Part shown: positions 13,144-24,036 of the stretch, in pieces
How the letters are laid out: every line of letters starts with the position of its first letter
Numbering within the stretch: the first letter of the stretch is position 1
NCBI GenBank assembly: GCA_029959195.1
Contig: CP114127.1
Location: forward strand, 124,001-188,000
Source of the DNA: Dictyophora rubrovolvata
Taxonomy: Eukaryota > Basidiomycota > Agaricomycetes > Phallales > Phallaceae
Direction: 5' to 3'
Length of the DNA stretch: 64,000 nt
The notes under the pieces: model-generated
Told to the model about the DNA's origin: nothing
Databases searched by the model: none
The model's input: the letters and a program-made list of their open reading frames with translations, nothing else
Made by a program: the position numbers and the translations under genes

Positions 13144-16100
13144 ATGTCACCGGCCCTTCAATCAGGACCTCTTTCTCGAAAATATCCCGAATGCACACCA
13201 TGGGCCGTGCCACCTTTGGATTTCACAAACTTGTCTTACGCTAAGCAGGCGATTGTTGAGCCAAGTACGAAGGATGGCGAGACTGGTACGTTAAAACTGT
13301 CACTTCTGAATATTCAAAGTAAAAGCTTGTCTCATTGTTTGAACCGAATGTCTAGGAGCTATTCGAAACGGTACATCTTTCCACTTTGAAGTTAAAAGGC
13401 ATTCATTTACAGATTCAAATAAGCCTGGTCGGAGCTCATGGATATAAGTCATCCGATGGCTCGCAAAAACATTGCACGACTCTTCGAGTCTGGATATCAA
13501 GGAGCGCGTTCAACAGCACATTCCTCTTTCACCTCAAGCTATAAAACATCCAGCTACTCTCCTGGCGATCGACCACCGCTTCATCCGGCCGACGAGGATA
13601 GCGGTTCAAAACCCTGTTTGGGTCACCGACCACTCGTATCTCTCAATCCTCTCAAGTTTGCACCTGATTATGTGTGGATGAGCTATGAAGATGTCGACTG
13701 CAGACGGAGGGACGTTGGGTCTGCTTTAATGTGGTTCTTCTCACAACTGAAAAATAAAACGAAGGGTAGAGATATTGAGGTCGTAGGAGAAGCTAAGGAT
13801 GAAAGGGGACTAGTTATTGATACAGTTTGCTTATGGTCGGGAAACACCGTTGGTACGGCTGTTTCTGTCCTTTAACGGTTGTCAAATTTCACTTTCTCGC
13901 TTCTTCATATTTCTAGAATGGCAAATTATAGACCTGGCATGTCAAGCATATGGAAAGGTAGTAGCGGCATTGTATGATTCATCGTCTGATGACATAGCAC
14001 GTACGTTCAGCCGTACGGTGTTCCAACTGTTTCTTTATTACCAAAACACTTTCTTCGACAGAATTCGTGTATGTGATATCTTTTTATCTTCGCGCGCTTC
14101 GTCATTGATTTATCGAGTCTTTCATAGTACAAACCACGCTGAAGCCCCTATAATGTTCCTCACACTCAGTCACTTGCCTTCGGTCCTTCGGCTTTACAAT
14201 AAATTAAAATACCTCCGAAGCGTTGTTTTGATGCATTCTAACGAAGAGTTGGCGATATATGATGTCAGTATCTCCGCTCTGGATTCAAAGTGAGAAATTT
14301 CGAATTATTCGTTGCAGGCACATGGTCAGATCCTGCAATTAGCCAAAGCATGGGCCACCTCTTTAGGTCTTGAAATTTGGGGATTCGAGGAATGTAAGCT
14401 ATCCTTTCTGATATTTCTTATCCGTTGTTTATCCTCTTATAGTTGAAAAGATTGGAAGGCAGCACCCCTCGGAGCCGATCGACGTGCCTTCTGATGCGGT
14501 GTACTCACTATGCTACACTTCTGTAGGTTGTCTATTGCCAGTTCCTCCATAAGATTGTTATACACTGTCATAGGGGACAACAGGACAACCAAAGGCGGTC
14601 ATTTTGACCCACGGTCAAATAGGCCTCACTGTAGGTTGTGGATGCTGGGGAATGGTGGATATGGATAAGAACGCGGGCATTACGCTTTCAGTGCTGCCGT
14701 TAGTTCATTCGTATCAGGTGAGCAAAGCAATTCGAAAGGAATATTGACGAACTTGGCCAAAACGTGGTTAAAACGAGTGTCTTTTCCTGGGTCTTCTTAC
14801 TTTTTCTATGCGCTGACCGTGGAGACTCTTTGATTCTGCTATAGCGTTTGATCAATTTAGGCGGCATCAATCGAGGTGGGGCGATAGGTTTTCCAAACCC
14901 CGATCCTACTTTGTTTTTACAAGATGCACAACTAGTCAAGCCCACTGTACTCGCTACCGTTCCCCGCCTGATGAATAAGATATATCAAGGTATTACAGGG
15001 CGTATTGCTGGTCCGAGTGACAGCGTTAAAGGTATTTATTCACTCTCATCGCGTAGGAGCTTGCATTTGCTTATAACTTTTTCTAAGCCAAATTATTTAA
15101 CTATGCCGTTAGGACAAAAATAGACACGCTTCGTTCTACTGGGAAACTAGATCACCCCTTCTGGGATAGGATTGTGTTCAATAAAGTCAGTATATTATAT
15201 TTTGTTTGTCTTCACTCTGTCTAGGGTATTCCTCTACCTTTTAAAAGCGTCTCTTATTCGTCTTCGTTTTGACCGTGGCGCATTTTTCACTCTTTCTCGC
15301 AGATAAAATTATCCGTGGGCGGAAACCTTGACACAATGTTGTGTGGTTCTGCAGCCACGTCTCCAGATATACTTGATTTTGCTCAAGTTGTGCTGGGATG
15401 TCGAGTGTACAACGGTGTGTCTTTAATTTAAATCCATGTGTTTCATTTATGTTACCATGTTTCTTAGGGTATGTTTGAACTCTGGTTCAGATACGTAGGG
15501 AAAGTTTCTTAATTCGAAAATATACAGGTATGGCTTGACGGAAACATTCGCACTTTCGTGCCGGGTGTTACCGTACGATCCTAGCGGATCGTTTAGCATA
15601 GGACCAGTAGTACCATTTTCCGAAGCCAAGTTGATTGATGCTCCAGAGCTGGGATATTTTGTGCAACCTCAAAAGAAATCAAGTATCACCCGTTCTACCG
15701 AAGAAGACTCGAGCACATTCCGACCTCGCGGTGAATTGTGCTTACGGGCTGCGCCTGGTGGAAGGTGTGCGGGGTATTATAAAGGTTTATTGTTTTCTAC
15801 TGGGCCGAGGTTGATGATGCTCTTACTTTTTCCATGCTATTTTACCGATAGACCGAGAAAGTACGAAGTATACGTTTGACTCCGAACAATGGATTCATAC
15901 AGCCGACATTGCGGAGTTGGATGAGTGTGGAAGGTTTAGGATTATCGATCGTCGAAAGGTATGTACCAAAAGTCAAAAAAAACAAAAAGCTGGTGGTTTC
16001 CCTTTCATTTATAGAACATCATCAAACTCACGCAAGGCGAATTCGTGGCCCTTGAAAGAGTGGAGACTTTGTATAGCGCTTCGCCAGTTCTGTCGCAATT

Positions 16101-16536
16101 GTTCCTATACGGCGATATGACCAAGGACTATCTGGTAGCTGTTGTTGTTCCTGCTGAAGAATTAGGGAGTATCGCGGGTGAAGTGAAGCTAGGTTCAGAT
16201 CCGAACGCTCACGCTCCGCTCAAAATGTACATTCTTGAAGCGCTAGAAGTGCAAGCTGTAGCGTTGGAATTGAAGGGGTACGAAAAGATTCGGAACATCT
16301 ATCTGACGTATGATGTTTTCAGCGTCGAAAATGGAACTTTGACGCCTACTCTTAAGATAAAAAGGTAAATAGATGGGTGTATTAGGAGATTGATTGATTG
16401 ATTGATAATTTGTTTTCTTTCGTTTTACAGGAAAGAAGCGTATGAAAAGTACAAAACTGTCATCGAGGAATTGTATAAGCAGCCCGTTCCAGTGCTTCCC
16501 TCTGTCGGATCTAAGGAAGTTAAGACGAAATTATGA
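13144..16536 (+). CDS. long-chain fatty acid--CoA ligase (acyl-CoA synthetase)
   Basis: Activates long-chain fatty acids to acyl-CoA through an acyl-AMP intermediate; the family acts at ER, peroxisome or lipid-droplet membranes. Start: MSPALQSGPLSRKYPECTPW. Recognisable in order: EWQIIDLACQAYGKV, NHAEAPIMFLTLSH, CYTS/GTTGQPKAVILTH (AMP-binding loop split by an intron near 14525-14573), INLGGINRGGAIGF, QLVKPTVLATVPRLMNKIYQ, GYGLTETFA, GELCLRA, WIHTADIAELDECGRF, IIDRRKNIIKLTQGEFVALE and the C-terminal TPTLKIKRKEAYEKYK, ending VKTKL. About 12 exons. The usual TGD of the hinge motif reads TAD. The splicing of 13370-13620 is uncertain because no frame there gives a clean family match, so the N terminus may be damaged. 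An inverted partial copy lies at 1-1398. Confidence 0.82.
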
Positions 16537-17840
16537 GAAGGATTGTTGCGGAAAAATAGATGTTCTTTTGGATGTGTTGAAATAGACGTATTACGTAGAC
16601 TATCGTTATTGCATAAACATGTTTGAATTAGACGTTTTAGGAATGACGAATGACATTGTGGTGTACACGAGACGTATAAGGCACCACTTTAGAAGCTCCC
16701 GGTACTGCGAAAGGTTTATTTAAACGATATGGCATTGAAGAACACATGTATATGGAAGCATACTATAAATCAATTAAACGTGGTATACTCGTAGGCGTGT
16801 GTACAATCATCAGCCCACCTGACAGGTAGATGGATTGATAACGATAACAATATTTGAGTCCAAGGTATCAGAGAATGCACGGTATTGGGGAGATATCCTG
16901 ACTTGGAAATATGATTCGCACATATATCTTTAAATGACGTGACAGACTAGTGGACAGAACTTGAATGTCCAACCTCGCGAAAATCATGCTCTCTACTTCG
17001 CATTACACCGTAGTTTTCCCAACATTGCTTGTCGGAATATATTGTGCTATCGATATTCTCAATCCGACGGAGAAATAATATTCTTACGAAGGAATTATCC
17101 TTGAATTTGCTTCATACCAGTCACGATCAAGAGGACATGACACTTGGGAAGTGGATTCTCAGGCGAAAAAATCTCATAACATAGAACAAAAGACGTATAT
17201 TTTGATATACCATACTTCTTGAGGCCATGTCACTGATCACCTCATGTTGATGAACATCGCTGCGCACGTCGGGTTTCGTCCCCGGGCACAAAAAAAAACC
17301 TGGTAGTCAATTGAAAAAGATAGAAGAGACAAGAATATCGGATAAGGTCCCTGGCGTGTTCTTCGAATGAACCTGGATTACCCACAACCTCCACTATTGT
17401 TGTCACTTCGCGTCCAGCTGCCTTACACGCGGATATGGCATAGCACCAGGCACACGGTGTTTTCTTGGGTGTAAAGTCTGAAAATATATTTGAGACAAAA
17501 AAAAATATGCATCTATATTCCGAATGGAAAACGACCCTAAATAACCTTTTCAGCATGATATGCCAGGCTGACAATTGTACGTGGAGTAATCTCTTATCAT
17601 CACAAAAAATTAGCCTGAAAGAAGGTTCTTATTGTTCTCATCGATATCGATGTTGACAAAAACCCGTCCCCAATTTTATTGTTCGGTGCCATATCACCTT
17701 CCGAGCTTCGTTTCTGGTCAGAGAGACGTTACGACGCGTGACGCACGTGACATCAACTTGCGCTCACTCCTCGTTCATCCCAAGTTCATCCTCAAGGTAT
17801 AAAACCCACGACTTTGCACAAGTAAGTTCCCCAGTTAACC
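16537..17840. other. intergenic block between LACS and FunK1, duplicated at 48.3-49.5 kb
   Basis: No gene. About 16640-17840 recurs in inverted orientation at about 48306-49540; shared landmarks include the hexamer-rich stretch around CACCTGACAGGTAGATG (16818-16834 here, reversed near 49343). It holds the LACS 3' flank and the FunK1 promoter, so the copying event took the LACS tail with FunK1. Short minus-strand frames here, such as 17242-17574, are not supported as genes. Confidence 0.7.
17798..17804 (+). promoter_or_regulatory. TATA box of FunK1 copy B
   Basis: TATAAAA 43 bases before the ATG at 17841. The same box and the following leader (CAGTTAACCATG) are kept in the split copy F at 48342-48348, which supports it as a real core promoter element. 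Confidence 0.55.
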
Positions 17841-20800
17841 ATGTCTATTACAATCAAAGACACTCCGCCTAAAACTCCCTCCCATTCCATAAATCCTAGC
17901 TCTAGAGCAACCGCAAAGGACGTCATGCAGGCCGTAAAGCAAGACTTAGATGGCTCTGTAGTTCTAACATCTAGTGATTTTTTCTTGCGCAACATCCTTG
18001 ACATAAATGACAGGCCTGAGGATCCTTTGCCACATTTGTTGGAAGCCGTAATTGAAAAGAATTACTCCGAGAGACGGTGCCGATGGCGTGACTTTCCTAC
18101 AAACGACCCGGGCCAGTTGGAGAACACTTTCTATGGGCCATTTGTCCGCTTGGCCAATGAAATCGCTGAGAAAACTGTCCAAGTCTTTCCAAAAGACAAG
18201 CACACAGTCAGAGGCAAGTGGATAGATTGCCATTCCATTTCCCCAACGAAGACTGCCGACTCAGTGGCCGATATACGGCCGGATTGCGCTTTTGTTCCAA
18301 ATGCAGATTTAGCAATGGGTCTGGGGAAACAGTATTTCTCTTTGAAAGGAGATGTTTGTCATTCTTTCTCTTTCTCTTTCACCAGGTGACTGATAACACG
18401 AACAGATAGCAGCCGGCTCGGATGACGAGAAGGTATGTGGCCATTCCCCCTTATCTCTCCTAGCACACAGCTGAATCGTGCTTAATCTTTACCTTCCCCT
18501 TGTTTACATCTATTGAACATCATAACGCAACAGGAGCAAGTTGAAAAGGTAGATTCCGTTTATTGCGTTGTTGAAGACCGTTAATTGAGATGTTCATGCC
18601 TATTAGGCTCGTAAGCTTTGGTGGAGCCAGATCGTCGTTGCGGTCGAAATAAAGAGAGCCAAGAAGGAAAACCCATCGGATCAGGATGCTCAATACCGCG
18701 GAGCCTTACCTCAACTTTGCGGGTACATTCGACAAGTCTTTCGGCAGCAGCTAGATAGACGGTTTGCCTTAGGCATCACCGTCTCTTTCGAGAACATCGC
18801 CGTCTGGCTCTGTGACAGATCTGGAGCACTTGGGATGTCCGAAGTTTGTAATATCCACAACGTCAGTGCATAGTTTGTCATTCTCTCAACTATTCCTTCT
18901 AATTAGTGCAACAGGAACCAAGGAATTTTGTTCGCATAATTAGTGCCGTGTCTCGTCTTCCAAGTTATCGGCTGGGATATGATCCTACTATGCAATTGTA
19001 TGACTTGTCTCTCAAAAAATTCCAGTTTTCACACCAAATCCAACGGTCGCAATCCAATCCTCCGCCGCAATTATCCGAAAGCAAATGGTCGTTGACTGTA
19101 ACGGATAACCGGGATTCAAACAACCTGGGCCAACCCGTCATTCATCAAGTCATTCTTGACGGACCACCATTGTTAGCCCGTAGTGCCGAGGTGATGAACG
19201 GTCGGGCTGTTCAAGTGCACCAAGGTTATTTGAAAGAAGATTCGGAGAAATATTACAGGGTGAGCATCCAGGTTTATTTATCTCGGAAAATAACATTCAT
19301 GGGTTGCAGTCTCCGTTAGTGGTAAAGACGTCCTGGCAGCCATTAACGAAGATCAAAAACGAAGGATGCCCGGTTTCTTTTGAAGCCCATTTTTATAGTT
19401 TGATTTCCGGGTTCAAAGACCGAGTTCTTGCTGCATCTGTCATAATGACTAACCATGGCTGGGGTACTCATGACGGCGCCAGTGATGCTATTGCTGTTTC
19501 AACGATGAGTTATGTTCGCAAATGTGCTCAAGCGGACATCAATAAAGCTAAAGAAATTAACCGTAAGATCAAGGAGTCGTTGATTAGGAAAGAAGACTTG
19601 GATGAGAGAAAAGAACCCTTGGCGTTCTTGGCGTTTGGCAATGCTACGACTGTTTCAAGTGATCATTTATATTTTGCGCAGGACCCTTCGGGATTGGCCG
19701 ACCGACTTCAAACAAGGATCGTTTTGAATGTTTGGGGCTATCCGTTGAAATTCTTTACGTGTAGGGAGGAGTTGCTTCAGAATATTAGAGACACGATTCA
19801 AGGTCAGCTTTATTAATTTTGTTGAAGTTCAACAAGATAACGATAACTGTAGATCATTTGAAAATGCTTGAATCTGGTGTCTTGCATAGAGATCTAAGTG
19901 ATGGGAACATCATCATGCAACCGATGAACCCAGAAAGCGGAGTTGATATCTATCACTTGGTTTCTCGAACGACCGGAAGATTGATCGACTTGGACCACGC
20001 GAAAGGAACTGAAAACAAGAAGACCGTTGGAGAGATTCCGTCGTCAGACCTGGTTAAATTTGAAACGCAAGTTCTCAGGTCCCGGTTTCGTAACACTCCA
20101 GTCACGGAAGATGCGGTAGCGCGGGGACTGACGTTTCTACGACCTATGGAACTGGGTATATATTGTGATGCAGCAATACGGTTCGACGTTATGAAGTCAA
20201 AGTCAGATGAAGGTGACTGGACCGCGGAGGATCTCGGATGGAATGCTGTGGTATGAAAGGGTGTCCTCCAAATGTTCATCAACTAATCACATACAGGGTC
20301 TGCAACCGGATTTTGACTCACATACTCCTGACGTTGTAAAACGGACGGTAATCTCCTTCCATATCCCATATCGACACAACGTTTATATTGTCTCCTTAGG
20401 GCACGATTCCTTTTATAAGCCATCGGTTGATAATGCATCGGACAAGACCAGATACGCATAATGCCATCCATGACATGGAATCACTCTTTTGGGTTCTTAT
20501 TCACATATGCCTTGTTAGAGAGTCCGGAGGGGGGCATCGACCGAAAGATCCTCCTGAGGAACCTGAAACGCCTGAAGAACCTAAAACGCCTCCTGGAACG
20601 CCTAAGGAACCGGAAACGCCTGAAGAGCGTAAAAAGCGAGAAGAACGTGAAAGACGTGAAAAGGAGCGTAGAAAGATAAAACAGCGGAAAACCTATATCG
20701 CAGAACTCTTTCATTCTGATCAGACATCCATTGGCGCAAAAAAGGCAAATTATTTCGACCCAGATTCAGATGAACCTTTTGAAGATTTACTCAATCACAT

Positions 20801-21419
20801 CCACGATTATTTCCACTCTTTCAAGGACCTCTTACGACGTTGGCGAAATGTACTCGTACTCGGTTATACTTTCAAAGCCTACGAGTATTACCTCGTACAC
20901 AATTACATTCTGAACATCATTAATGACACCCTAGCGCTCCCAGAGGTCCAAAATGAAGACAAGAATACACAAGTCATTCGGCAGGAGCTGGCTCGGCGGG
21001 CTAAAGATTATAAATTCATCTGCAAGATTCCCGATACTCATGGCGGCAATCCCTCTTCTTCTATTAATTCTCTTCCCCTAGCGTCTCCTCCTTCCCTTTC
21101 GTCCCCAGCCAGTCGGGCCCAGGCACCCCAATCAGCTCTCCGGGTCCCTCAGGCCGCTCCAAACCGTGCTTCAGCCCCTTCGTCGACCGTGCTTGTTGCG
21201 AACCGTCCTTATCCCTCCGTTCCTACTCCCGGACCCACTCCGAATCGTCTTCCTACTTCATTTCCTTCCTCAGCCTCCTCGTCAAGTCGCCCGTCAAATG
21301 TCGTGCCAGGTTCCGTCCCGACAACTCCTAATCCCGGTCGCGCGAATCCTTCCACAGCTCCTCGACAAACCCAAACTTCGCCAAAGATGCCTCTTCCCAA
21401 GAAGGCTCGAAAAGAATGA
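17841..21419 (+). CDS. FunK1-family protein kinase (copy B, most complete)
   Basis: Fungal-specific kinase (FunK1, Pfam Pkinase_fungal), a family expanded in multicellular basidiomycetes; substrate unknown. About eight exons, from MSITIKDTPPKTPSH to KKARKE. N-terminal region: KWIDCHSISPTK, RPDCAF, VAVEIKRAKKENPSD and LPQLCGYIRQVFRQQLDRRFALGI. Middle: LAFGNATTVSSDHLYFAQDPSG. Catalytic part: HRDLSDGNIIMQP (catalytic loop), LIDLDHAKGT (metal-binding DFG equivalent), GTIPFISHRL (P+1 loop, joined by an intron near 20345-20398) and HDMESLFWVLIHICL. A Glu/Pro/Lys-rich insert (EEPETPEEPKTPP and a KKREERERREKERRK run) follows at 20530-20690. The tail is Ser/Pro-rich with a basic end (MPLPKKARKE), possibly a nuclear signal. 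No disabling change was seen, but splicing between 18355 and 18610, where two tiny exons occur, is uncertain. Confidence 0.85.
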
Positions 21420-21873
21420 GACGTCATGGGTTTAAATCGGTATATCTGATTAAGTTGGAAAGTTTACATCGCCGCCTATATTATATGTACTCTTCTGTAA
21501 ATAAATGAATAAGGAGGTTTTTTTTCATACGTCATAATTTTGCATTCGAGATGAAATTTTCTACTAAAGCGGTTGACCTGGTTCATGTGACATATGGTTG
21601 ACCTTAACAGAAAAGACTATCGAGGAAAATCAGGAAGCAATTGGAAGCTATACTTGATGGCACCGGTATCTGTTTGATGGGCTCATGGCTTCTTGAGCCA
21701 GAGTTTCAAAATAAAATGTCTGTATTGGCTACATCTCAAAGATAATTATGCGACTAAACTGAATATAAAGATCAGATAGCTCAATAAATAATTTACGTTG
21801 TCTTATAGGTTCGGATCCGTTCGACTCGAATCGTAGGTCAGAGACTGTCAATGGAGTACAGTCAGCGACACCC
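21420..21873. other. intergenic, duplicated near 28240-28520
   Basis: 3' flank shared by convergent FunK1 B and the expansin-like gene. A block around GATGGCACCGGTAT (21656-21669) and the nearby GAGCCAGAG recurs inverted at about 28400-28450, in the matching place of the second module. No gene. Confidence 0.6.
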
Positions 21874-22916
21874 CTAATCCTCAAAAACCCAATTCACTAA
21901 TTTTTAGAGAAAAACTTGTCAGATTTCTTTTCGAGAATAGTCCGATCCCTCTTGATATGCGCCGCTCAGGAGTACGCAGAGATCCAGGGAACCAGTGTTT
22001 ATGTGTGTCGAGGGAAAATAAGGGATTTTTTAGATAGATAGAGAGAATTGTATAATATAATCCATGGATAGAAGATATATTTCTTAAGGCTCAAACTGAG
22101 GGAAAAGTTGCGAAAAATGGGGGGAAACTCTCTCTCTGATGATATTTTTGTTTAACTATTGGTTATTATATACATGGTTTATGAGTAAGCAGGAACGAGG
22201 GACTTAAGTGTCTAATAAGTATGAAGGAAAGGCGAGAAACTGCACTCAATACGAATCAAATACTAATTGCAATATAGTCAAATGCTGACCAAACGCGCCA
22301 TTGCTAATTAGTCTATTTCCACGTGATCTCCGTGTAAGCCGTTCCGGTCCTCAACACTCTGAAAACACACCATTGATAACGCCTACGCTAAGACTGTCGA
22401 GTTTTTGAAATACTCCAGATGTAAGGTCGATGCTCTTGTTGCCGTCTCTGCCTTGACATCCTGGGCAAAGATCTTGAATAACTACACCGCTCACACTCCG
22501 CCCGTTGGATGTATCTGTCACAGTTATCTTCTTTCCGCATAGACTTCCTCCTTGAAATTCACCCGTACCTGGAGAATAGAGAATAACGCATGAGATATGT
22601 TGTCGACGTCGTGGACAATATTAATTATGACCTAATACTGACTCAAGGCAACTGCGTTGTCAGAGTTTTGAATCGGTGAGCCACAAGCTCCAGTTCCTCC
22701 GTTAGGAGTATAAAATGTAGCACTAAAACCAGGTCAGATTCGTTGATGTTAATACAGATAATTTCGCAGTTTATTTACACGCCATGGTGATCTACACTTG
22801 TTCGCGCTACCAAACCGTCTGTAGAGGTTGACATTGTGGGGGTGGCTGAAGCGACCATGACGGAGAAGAACAGAGTAAATAAAGAGACGACTCGGGGGGA
22901 GAACATGTTTACAGTC
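21874..22916 (-). CDS. expansin-like / RlpA-like double-psi beta-barrel secreted protein (copy 1)
   Basis: Small secreted protein. The start MFSPRVVSLFTLFFSVMVASATP is a clear signal peptide. After an intron come YTPNGGTGACGSPIQNSDNAV and, after a second intron, LCGKKITVTD, VVIQDLCPGC and IDLTSGVFQKLDSLSVG; a last short exon encodes VNWVFED. This is the compact DPBB domain of fungal expansin-like/RlpA-like proteins, thought to bind or loosen cell-wall polysaccharide without a known hydrolytic centre. It ends convergently with FunK1 B. Its last intron is enlarged to about 450 bp by a solo LTR (21953-22356); the splice sites and last exon are intact by comparison with the paralogue at 27624-28238. 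Promoter sequence just upstream of the ATG is also shared with that paralogue. Confidence 0.82.
21953..22356 (-). mobile_element. solo LTR (404 bp) in the last intron of the expansin-like gene
   Basis: On the minus strand it begins TGTTGAGGAC and ends GCGCATATCA, with TG...CA ends. It is flanked by a 4-bp direct repeat, CTCT (21949-21952 and 22357-22360). A near-identical 403-bp copy at 55059-55461 has a different 4-bp repeat, GTTT. The paralogous intron at 28157-28214 lacks it. No coding sequence inside; read as a solo LTR of an unidentified retrotransposon. Near identity of the two copies suggests recent insertion. Confidence 0.75.
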
Positions 22917-22953
22917 AACTTGATGGTGTTGGATAGATAGAAGAGTAGAGAAA

Positions 22954-23279
22954 ATGTCAAAGCAGGAGTTAGACGAGTGGGTTTCACTCAACGACGTCGA
23001 TGCCAAAACACATCTCTGTGCAGGTAACCTAAACCCTTTGTCTCAACTTGACACTGCCCTCCACTAACACTCCTCTACTCTCAAGGCTTCTGGCTAACCC
23101 TCGTTGCGTTCATCCTCACATTCCTCGGAGGTTCCACAGTCTGCTTTGGAAGACACCGCGCACGCAAAGCACGTGCTGCAGCTGATGCCGATAAAAAAAT
23201 GATCGAGACGACTGTTACACCCGATGACGACACCTCTCCCTTCTGGAAGAGACCCTTTAACAGATTCAGGAAAAACTAA
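22954..23279 (+). CDS. small single-pass membrane protein (87 aa), divergent from the expansin-like gene
   Basis: Two-exon model: 22954-23023, a 62-bp intron GTAACC...TCAAG (23024-23085), then 23086-23279; 264 coding bases in phase. Protein MSKQELDEWVSLNDVDAK...; one membrane segment, GFWLTLVAFILTFLGGSTVCF; then a basic stretch, RHRARKARAAADADKK; end NRFRKN. It may be a short independent protein or the 3' end of a longer tetraspan (SUR7/PalI-like) gene cut by duplication; the latter is only a resemblance. Its ATG is 37 bases from the divergent expansin ATG, so the leaders must overlap or share a promoter. Confidence 0.5.
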
Positions 23280-24036
23280 AATAAAAAAAAAGGCGTACCA
23301 TTTTTTCTTGTTGAACACCCAGCGTGCTTCGCCTCGCTTTTTCTTGATCCCTCATCTAATTCTTGTCGTTTATGCCATTGCAACGTCGAAAACATCTATG
23401 ACACCTCCACTTCCTTTCGAACATTTTTTTTTAGAATCGTACACAAGTTTTTGTACTCTACTTGCTCATTTAATAATCTGATATGATACCTTTTGCTACA
23501 TTCATCTATTTGATCTCAAGTCGCATAATACAATACCCAGTACCACGACTTCCAAATAGTTCCTATAGGTGAAGCCCCTTCACTACCACCCACGTTTCCT
23601 TTCCTTATCACCTTTGTTCGCACCTTACAACCTCAATTTCCTCACTTGGCTCCTTCATCATCTCAAATCGCCCGTTATCGTTAAAACATTGCGCCAGCTC
23701 TCCGTCCAGACGCAAAGAGTATTGTTGTAACAGTATCATTAACAATTTTTTCAGACTATAACGATGGCACGATATATGTAATAACTGAAGATAACATCCA
23801 AATTGATTCCTGATTTTCATTGATAGTTCTGTCGGTCAACCATCCGTTAGATTTAGTAAGCGCTTTTACAGTACATACACATTTCTTTACATTTCATCTC
23901 GGATGTTGAATGGAGGAATGATGACGTAGAAAGGTTTTTTTATTTATTGACATAAAAATGTATATTATAATATTCACAGCAAGTATAAACTTTGCAACAT
24001 AATCAGGAAATACCGACCTAAACCCACGACGGCGTT
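23280..24036. other. intergenic, no supported gene
   Basis: Pyrimidine-rich stretches after the small membrane gene. A 70-codon minus frame at 23608-23820 is unrecognised and unsupported. Confidence 0.5.
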
